From Allium sativum (taxonomy: Eukaryota; Streptophyta; Magnoliopsida; Asparagales; Amaryllidaceae), in NCBI GenBank assembly GCA_030737875.1, contig CM060912.1, positions 208,581,231 through 208,645,230 on the forward strand: 64,000 nucleotides of DNA. The letters are read 5' to 3'. This document shows positions 57,605-64,000 of the stretch, piece by piece. How positions within the stretch are numbered: the stretch's first letter is position 1; each line of letters opens with the position of its first letter. The translations under genes and the position numbers were made by a program. Under the pieces are notes generated by a model that saw only the letters and a program-made list of their open reading frames with translations, had not been told where the DNA came from and did not search any database.

Positions 57605-58177
57605 AGTAAGGACGATCCCTTGCCTTAGTTCATGATGGAAATCCAACTTCCAGTACGATACATGGTATTTTGATTGTATAAATAGTATAGCGACATAGTA
57701 TATGGTAGCTATGCCGTCTATGATTGATATATTATGATTGAAATTTTTTTGAAACATATATACACTAATAATAATATCAAATCCGTTTTATCGTATCAAG
57801 AATTTTTGACCATTATAAGGTAAAACTCTATCATCCGGTTTGCGTTGCATTGTGTGATGGAACTTGAGTCTTCTAATGGTTTCATTTTTCTAAAAAGCAT
57901 TGCGTTGTTTGACGATTTACTTTATTTCATGCACTGACAATCCAATGGAGTAAAGCTGTTCCACGTTAGCGGTGTGGTCCTGTGATTAACCTTATTATTT
58001 AATATGTTAAAAAAGATTTCTCATACCAGTCTCATGACTGACTCGTAGTTTGTTTCACTTTGCAAACTAGGTTGCCCTCTTTTCTTCACGGGCAACCTTG
58101 TATACAGGTTTTAGCATATTCATTATGGATAGCTATGGAGCTGAAGATGGATCCTATCATTTCTATTACGTTGTTCA
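57605..58177 (+). repeat. Relict long LTR, left part (split by CACTA C)
   Basis: Parallels LARD LTR bases about 5165-5720: gatggaaatccaacttcca, tagcgacatagta, atgccg.ctatgattgatat, tgcgttgcattgtgtgatgg, the catgactgac motif and gggcaacc. It is considerably diverged (many substitutions), so it is older than the LARD. It continues after the transposon at 62588. Confidence 0.75.
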
Positions 58178-58486
58178 CACCACAAGAAAATGTTATATAC
58201 ATAGCGTTATATGATAGCATTATTATTAAAGGCTATATGAAAATCTTTAAAATAGAAAAATATCAATAAATTGCGCTATTTAAAACATGAAAATAGACGA
58301 ATCCGCTATATCTGCCCTAGTCCATCAAAAAATCGGGAGTCGAAAAGAAGGCGGTATTCATTTTAAAGGAAAAAACAAGGCCGCCAAAACGGGAAATTCC
58401 CTCTCAACTTTAGATCTACGCTCTCTTAACCTAAAGTACGCCTAATGTTAATTTTGTTTTTTCCACTTCAGAAAATCAATCCATCG

Positions 58487-58560
58487 ATGAATTCACTCCA
58501 CAGTCGATCTGCGCCATCTCAAATTTACACTAAATCAACAGCGAAGTTATTTGGCGACAG
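58487..58560 (+). pseudogene. Captured first exon of an unidentified gene
   Basis: Preceded by a 5'-UTR-like stretch (58380-58486). The ATG at 58487 opens a 25-residue reading, MNSLHSRSAPSQ then STAKLFGDR, ending at a cag|gtactc donor at 58560/58561. I cannot name the gene. The next exon in the element belongs to a different protein family, so this exon has lost its partners. Confidence 0.45.
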
Positions 58561-59330
58561 GTACTCAAACCCTTCAGCAATTTTATTCGAGCCTAACCTT
58601 TTGGGTTATTCAATCTGACTGGCTATTTTTTCCTTTATTGATTTTGGATAATTTGTAAGCTAAAGTACATATTGTTAGTAATTTGTGGTCACGTAGGTGT
58701 CCTAGGGTATATGTATTTTAATCTGTATTTTCCTAAACTATTGCTTTTTGTTTAGAATTGTAAAATGATAAATAGTTGGTTTTATGTGAAATAAAGCAAT
58801 ATCGAGAGATTTCATGTTCTTTACTCTAGACACAGGCATGATTAGATTAATTTATACATAAGGGGTTTATTTAGGAATACTGAACATGTTGGCTGTAAGT
58901 AAGAAAATTTGAAAATTTGTGCATTGAGAATTATATGATATTTTGTTGATTTGAATGTTTTGCTTCAATTTTCTTTACATTTTACTGCACCTTATATGCT
59001 TGTAGTAATACTTATGTGACCAAACACTTATTGACCAAGTTTGATTGATCAATCACCATACAATAGTTTCAGAAGAATTTCAAAAATGCAAAATCATATT
59101 CGGCATCCACTTTCTTAGTGAATTGTAGGTGATTTTTTATGCACATATGTGTGTGTGTGTGTCTGTATGTAAAATCTCGGATTTTGGCCAATATCTCAGA
59201 AAAATATCTCGGATATCTCGGGCGATATTTGAAACACTTATTACTAAACTAGCTGCCAAATCTCGGATTTTGGCTAATATCTCATGATTTTCATCTCGAC
59301 AATCTCAGGGAGATTTAAAAGCCTGATGTA

Positions 59331-59363
<33 letters not shown>

Positions 59364-59952
59364 TCCTAGTTTGCACTCGGTGATTGAAAAATCTTTGCAG
59401 AATGAATTAGACTTTCGCTATTTGTTTTTTTTTTCACAAACAATTTTCGCTAATCTGATTTAGGTGAATACAAAGTAAGAAAGTTTGTTATTAATGAAAT
59501 GCTACAATTACTTTAACATTTTCACAAGTATATAAGCTAATATAATTTCCCCTGAATTATACTAGTTTCAACCAGCGTTAAAAAAAAGTCAGAGGGGGGA
59601 AGAAACAGAAAAAAGTCAAATAGTTGTAGTTTTGTTTCTTTCAGCTTTGCAAATTGAAAAAAAAAAAAAATTGTTCTTTTTTATTTGACACTTAATGCTA
59701 TTCTATGTCCAATTTTGTCATATGTTTTGCATTTTATTTCAATCGAAAAGCTTACGCCTCAACGTCTCAAGGCCTATGCCTTGTCTCTCACATATCAAAA
59801 ACGCTATACTTATTCTTCCGCCTATTAGAACAATGGTTTCAACTATTCATATGTTATATGTATAATGTTTGTTCTTTTTTTTAATACATGGATAAATCAT
59901 ATCCGTTATTTAGCATATATCAACTTCATGAAATTTTATTTTGCAATTGCAG

Positions 59953-60078
59953 GTTGCATCTGGAACCAAAGGTGGTTCAAGTGGGTCCCCTGTTATTGAT
60001 TGCCAAGGAAGAGCAGTGCCACTGAATGCTAGAAGCAAATCATTAAGTTCTTCTGCTTTTTTCCTTCCACTAGAGCGA
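59953..60078 (+). pseudogene. DEG7-like (DegP/HtrA) serine protease exon captured by CACTA C
   Basis: A ttgcag acceptor, then 42 whole codons and a cga|gtacgt donor. It reads [20 protein letters not shown] and [13 protein letters not shown], the segment of plant DEG7 that holds the catalytic Ser (GSSGSP). Compared with remembered plant DEG7 it has Arg for Gly in LNARSKS and Pro for Ala in AVPLN. Asp and His catalytic residues lie in other exons that are not here, so no protease can be made. Confidence 0.8.
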
Positions 60079-60329
60079 GTACGTGTGTATTATATAGTTT
60101 TATATCTACCATTCAGTGTATATAGGTTGCAGATTTATGAGCATTTTCGTTACATGTTTATGTGTTCACAATTCATCTCTTGGCCTTTTAATTACTATAA
60201 ATAATTAGCTGAGTAGATGAATTGTTCAGTGCCCATCAATGACAGCCACCTGATTAATGTAGTTTTGTATTTGTGTGAATTATTGTTTATTTATTTTAAA
60301 TGTAATATTATTTAAGTATGAAGTTTTGA

Positions 60330-60820
60330 CTGAAAAATATTGAGCAGCTGATTATTATTAGCTTTTCTCGACAAAAGACAAAACCATATGCTATTTTACA
60401 TAGGAATACATCTGTGAACATAACATGCATGTTCACCAAATATTTAAGAATGCATCCGCTCTTCTTAGTTCAGCACTAATAAATATCATATCATTATGTT
60501 TGTTAGTGCTGTAGCTGTGCTCAATTGGATTGAAGTTCATTGCTTCTAGGTTCCTGTTAGTGGATATTCTTTTAAACGATACAGATTACATCACTCAAAT
60601 GCATCAATAGCTAGTTTTTTGCTTAGAAGTAATTTCTTTTTTATGCATATGATATTTTCTTCCCAAAATATAATATTCATCAATCTCTGAGATATTGACC
60701 TAAAGTATTGAGCAGTTGATCATCGGTAGCTTTTGTTGGAAGCCTGGACAAGGCAAAACCATATTATTTTACATAAGAGTACATTTGTGAACATTGTATG
60801 CATGTTCACCATTGTTCCTT
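60330..60820 (+). repeat. Duplicated ~110-bp segment in CACTA C
   Basis: 60340-60450 and 60706-60812 match loosely: tattgagcagctgatta, tagctttt, acaaaaccatat, attttacata.gagtacat.tgtgaaca and gcatgttcacca. The spacing is about 365 bp, directly upstream of the KNOX2 exon. It is probably an old tandem duplication in the captured intron. Confidence 0.65.
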
Positions 60821-60869
60821 ACTAAGAATAGATTATACAATATGTCAATATTTTTTCCTATATTTGCAG

Positions 60870-60991
60870 ATCTGCTATGTAGTCTTATTGTGCAACTTCA
60901 AGGATCAATTACAGCAACATGTTCGTGTTTATGCGATGGAAGCAGTAATGGCTTGTTGGGAACTTGAACAATCTTTTGCAGAGCCTAACAG
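60870..60991 (+). pseudogene. Class II KNOX (KNAT3-type) KNOX2 exon captured by CACTA C, frameshifted
   Basis: Between a tttgcag acceptor and a cag|gtgatc donor the exon reads YVVLLCNFK and [19 protein letters not shown], the KNOX2 domain of KNAT3-like homeobox proteins. After EQS one extra T (about 60974-60977) shifts the frame; without it the family's usual continuation would follow. The homeodomain and ELK exons are absent. Intron sequence from the donor gene may be included on both sides. Confidence 0.82.
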
Positions 60992-62587
60992 GTGATCTAG
61001 TTCTCGTTATTCATTATTCAGAGTTACGATTTGGAATGCGCACACATGAAAGTGTACATCCATGAGTATGTTACTAAGAACAATCTTTACAGAACCTTTC
61101 CCTCTTTTGACCTTCGAGTTGCAGATTTAAAGTTATTAGAGGTTTGACATTGATTTTTGTATTTCAAACTTATATGATATACCAACTTTTCTTTATGGAT
61201 ATAGGCTGGGCTAAGTTTTGAGAACTGAGTTTGGCTTAGTTTATACAAAACCAATCTAGACTCTATTTCAAACTGAGTCAGAACATATTTTTTTAGTACC
61301 TATTTTTAGTTTCAATTTCTTTTGCTTTTGTTGTCTTTTTTTAATACACTATTAGAAATAAAAGTTTAAGCAGTGTGACAGTTATATGTTAATTCATAGA
61401 AACATTCTGAATTTTTTTTAACAATTTAACTCATTTCAAAAATAGAAGGTTTCAGTTTTCATTTCATAGGTTGAGTTCGACATATAAAAGGTTGGTTCAT
61501 TCTTATGCATATAGCCGATACTTAATTTACTGTGATTATCAAGTGTTATACATTAAATTTTGTTGAAAATTTTATGTATTACGGTTTTTCGCAGTTCGAC
61601 AAAAATTGTTTAATGGCTGTCATGTCGGTTTGTGCACACTATGCAGGACAAGATTGTTCTACAGAGGTTTTAGATGTCAGGTTTCTTCACATATAAAGAG
61701 TAACATCTCGTAATTTTTTTTGATTAAATAAAGTTTCTAAATGATTATCCCTCATAGAATGTCCTATTTACAAATTGGTTGGATTGAAATTTGATTGGGT
61801 TATAAACTATTTCCTATCTCGAAGATCATACATTATATGTCATCCATAGTGTGACTAAATGTTAGAGCTTTTTTAGAGCTAAATTTCAATTGTCTAATTC
61901 TAATCATATTTTCGCAACAAAATATGCATCATAACAGAAAGAGCACTAGTCATATTATGGTGGACAATGATAAAGTTCAATTTGCAATCTGATGCTTCTA
62001 CAAAAAAATATTGTATTTGTAAAGTTGTTTTTATGAGAGAGAATATGGATGAGAAGCAAATAGATTAAAAATATAGTACGAATATTCATAGCGGAAAACT
62101 CCTCTTATGGAATCAAAATATGAAATGCTATATAAAATGTATACCATGTGGAAAACTTTTCATATCATTGTATATGAGTTATGAAAATAGTGATAATGCT
62201 ATAAAAAAATACGACTATTTAACATAATAAAGTCTGAACGCTATATATCAATGGGGAATTCAATAATAGCGGATTTTTTTAAAAAAACAAAATGAAAAAC
62301 ATTTTTTATAGCAATGAATATGTGCTATGAAAACATTGATATTGCTATAGAAAATAAGCTGAGATTTTAGTAAGCAGGTATAATTGCAAGGTCTGAATGC
62401 TATGTAAAACATTTCATGCTGGCGAGCCTGCGCTATAAAATGTAAAATACTATAGCGTTTAGATTTGAGCTATAAGATATAATAGGGCTATTATTACATG
62501 TCGTTATATAGCGTCGTCACTAATGCTATGGTAACCTATTATAGCGTTTTTCACGTGCTATTAAAAGGTAAATCTGTTGTAGTGTCA

Positions 62588-62826
62588 GACTTCATTTAAT
62601 ATATCATGTTTAATTCCGCTGCAGACATTTTATATTAAGTTGAAAATTGTATTATGTTCTAAGTAAGATCCTATTATGATGTGTAACTCTGATGATTTAT
62701 TATTCCCATTGTAATTTGATGTACTTTATCTGCTGTAATTCTATATTTCTGTTCTACTGTTATTGTTTCTGTATTATATTCCAATGATTATCCTTGCTTT
62801 CGTTACGGGAGTTTGGGGTCATCACA
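62588..62826 (+). repeat. Relict long LTR, right part
   Basis: Continues the LTR interrupted at 58177: attccgctgcagaca, atgtgtaactctgatgattt, ttctgtattatattccaat, then ctttcgttacgggagtttgg and an end ggtcatcaca at 62826. It is followed at 62829 by tggtatca, a shortened initiator-Met primer site, so an interior begins here. Confidence 0.7.
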
Positions 62827-63486
62827 GTTGGTATCATCAAATTCAAACGTGCTACCCTTTTTGCAGTTACGAGTTTTAACTTTAGTTCTCCTTTTTTTGA
62901 AGCTGTTAATAGAACTATAGGAACAATATGAGCTGTCAGACTCACTCATAATAAAGTCTTTATTAGCATTATCCTCACCGTTTAAAAAACCAGTACAACC
63001 TCCATATTCATTCTCATGTTTATCAACACCTTTTCTAGAGTTTTGTTGTATTCCATTGTATGATTATTACCATTTGCAGTCTCTTTGCTATTCTAATAAG
63101 TTTGCTCAGTTATGTTTTCCTTGACAGCCTCATCACTCAATTCACTTCTTCCTTATTTTTATCCAGTGCATTGTTGAGACCCTTGATCTCCTCTATCACC
63201 AGTTGCCTGATTACACTCTTCATATCTTTCTAATAAATTGAATGGATTTACATAAGCACCTTGATTCTCCTTATCTTTTCCACTATTATAATTTGAAATA
63301 CATACCTTGTCTTTGCAATCTCTAATAGGGCCTTCACTAATACCCAATTGCATGCTATTCACACCATTGGCATCCTTATCACTGCTCACAAGATTATACT
63401 TATTCAGATTACCAACTGAAACATCAATATCCATCACGTTCTCAACATTTGATGTCACCAAACCAGAGTTACTCTTGGGGTTCCTA
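62827..63486 (-). other. Unidentified retroelement interior with a minus-strand open frame
   Basis: The longest frame (63159-63581 minus) encodes a polar, Asn/Asp/Ser-rich peptide (NVENVMDIDVSVGNLNKYN, GAYVNPFNLLERYEE). Its first 30 codons lie in LTR-like DNA. After its stop a related polar reading continues near 62945 (MSESDSSYCSYSSI, KKRRTKVKTRN). It may be a remnant of a LINE ORF1 or gag linker region. I cannot identify it. Confidence 0.3.
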
Positions 63487-64000
63487 TAACGACCGAAATT
63501 CCCCGATCTCCGAAGAGATGGAAAACAACGGATTGCTTTGAGAACACGACGCATCAGAATGCAAACAGTAGAACATTTCATTGCTATTACAACAATTTAC
63601 ATCAGAGTACAAGAATATCAAAGTTCAAATAATATACAACAAAAAATAAAATAATATTAGAGATTAAAATACAAAGCAGCGGAAATTTAAAATACAATGC
63701 ATAGCGGAAAATACATCAATAACACAATTGAAAGAAATAGACGGATACAAAGCTTTCCGAATATAGCTCCAGCTGTAATCCATGATCCTGTTAAATAGAA
63801 ATCTGAAAAACTAAAACTACTAGCTGGCCGTGTGGAAAAAATGGGCACCCAGAGTTTAGGTTAAAACAATAAACTCCAAGTCAGTCATGGGACTGATGTG
63901 AGAACTAAAACAGTTATTAACTCTTTACTTTAAAAGTTGGGAAACCATGGAACCATGTTGTATAACACGGAACGAATTTACTCCACATGAATATTAGTTT
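63487..64000 (-). repeat. Minus-strand copy of the long-LTR family (3' part), cut by window end
   Basis: The reverse complement follows the LARD LTR end: ggtgcccattttttccacac, tttacagctgga..atattcggaaagctttgtatccgtctat, tattttccgct, then gtgttctcaaagcaatccgt and ggggaatttcggtcgttata at 63487. It has the gactgacttggagtttattg motif at about 63868-63890. The end lacks the expected CA and no primer site follows, so the copy is truncated or mutated there. Confidence 0.75.

Larger units (their letters stand above)
58178..62584. mobile_element. CACTA transposon C, 4407 bp, carrying exons of several host genes
   Basis: Left end CACCACAAGAAAATG (one change from CACTAC), right end ATCTGTTGTAGTG, and a perfect TCA target duplication (58175-58177 and 62585-62587). 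Subterminal arrays of tagcg/cgcta/gctata occur at 58190-58320 and 62085-62570. The flanks are the two halves of one relict LTR. Between the arrays lie at least three exon pieces in the plus direction: 58487-58560, 59953-60078 (DEG7-like) and 60870-60991 (KNOX2). There is no transposase. Confidence 0.82.

Noticed and set aside
61690..61760. Separate LTR start (agtaacatctcgtaattttt)
   Set aside because: It lies inside CACTA C, and the LTR that ends at 62826 is explained by joining 58177 to 62588 across the TCA duplication.
58178..62584. Helitron as the carrier of the captured exons
   Set aside because: CACTA-type ends, subterminal repeats and a 3-bp target duplication are present; Helitrons make no duplication.

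Overview
The window is repeat-dense nuclear DNA of a flowering plant, probably a eudicot. The evidence is the set of plant-type retrotransposons (initiator-tRNA-Met primer sites, Ty3/gypsy and Ty1/copia pol genes), three CACTA transposons, an En/Spm accessory transposase gene, a eukaryotic tRNA-Leu(CAA), and broken plant gene exons (DEG7-like protease, class II KNOX, mitochondrial processing peptidase beta). I found no intact host protein gene. The only long uninterrupted coding unit belongs to a retrotransposon.

Layout. 1-13494 is one very young non-autonomous LTR element with about 6.5-kb LTRs around a 1031-bp non-coding interior; its 5' LTR is cut by the window edge. It sits in or next to a diverged relative whose LTR ends at 17551. 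17552-20684 is AT-rich with one MITE. 20685-34345 is a complete Ty3/gypsy element of Tat type on the minus strand: 832-bp LTRs, a gag-pol with about six disabling lesions, and, in antisense between integrase and 3' LTR, a three-exon gene (22768-26450) open for about 1162 codons. 34555-40012 is a CACTA element carrying two processing-peptidase exons. 40013-46575 holds a dead tRNA-Leu copy, a tiny TRIM, an RT-deleted copia element (42342-45536) and two large hairpins. 46576-49423 is a PIF/Harbinger-like element carrying a broken gene with a plastid-targeting-like start. A tRNA-Leu(CAA) lies at 50171-50254. 51140-54341 is a second CACTA with an En/Spm accessory gene killed by one nonsense codon. 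54342-57604 has an ECT/YTH-like pseudogene fragment and a LINE 3' end. A third CACTA (58178-62584, TSD TCA) splits a relict long LTR and carries exons of at least two or three different host genes. The right edge holds a minus-strand copy of the same LTR family.

Two themes run through the window. First, one LTR family with a conserved 3' segment recurs in five places and includes a recently moved, protein-less member with extreme LTR size. Second, at least three DNA transposons carry host exon fragments with splice borders still visible. The most unusual item is the intact antisense gene in the Tat element, which has outlived its gag-pol. All identifications come from reading the sequence and remembered family features; no database search or alignment program was run, and differences were counted by eye.
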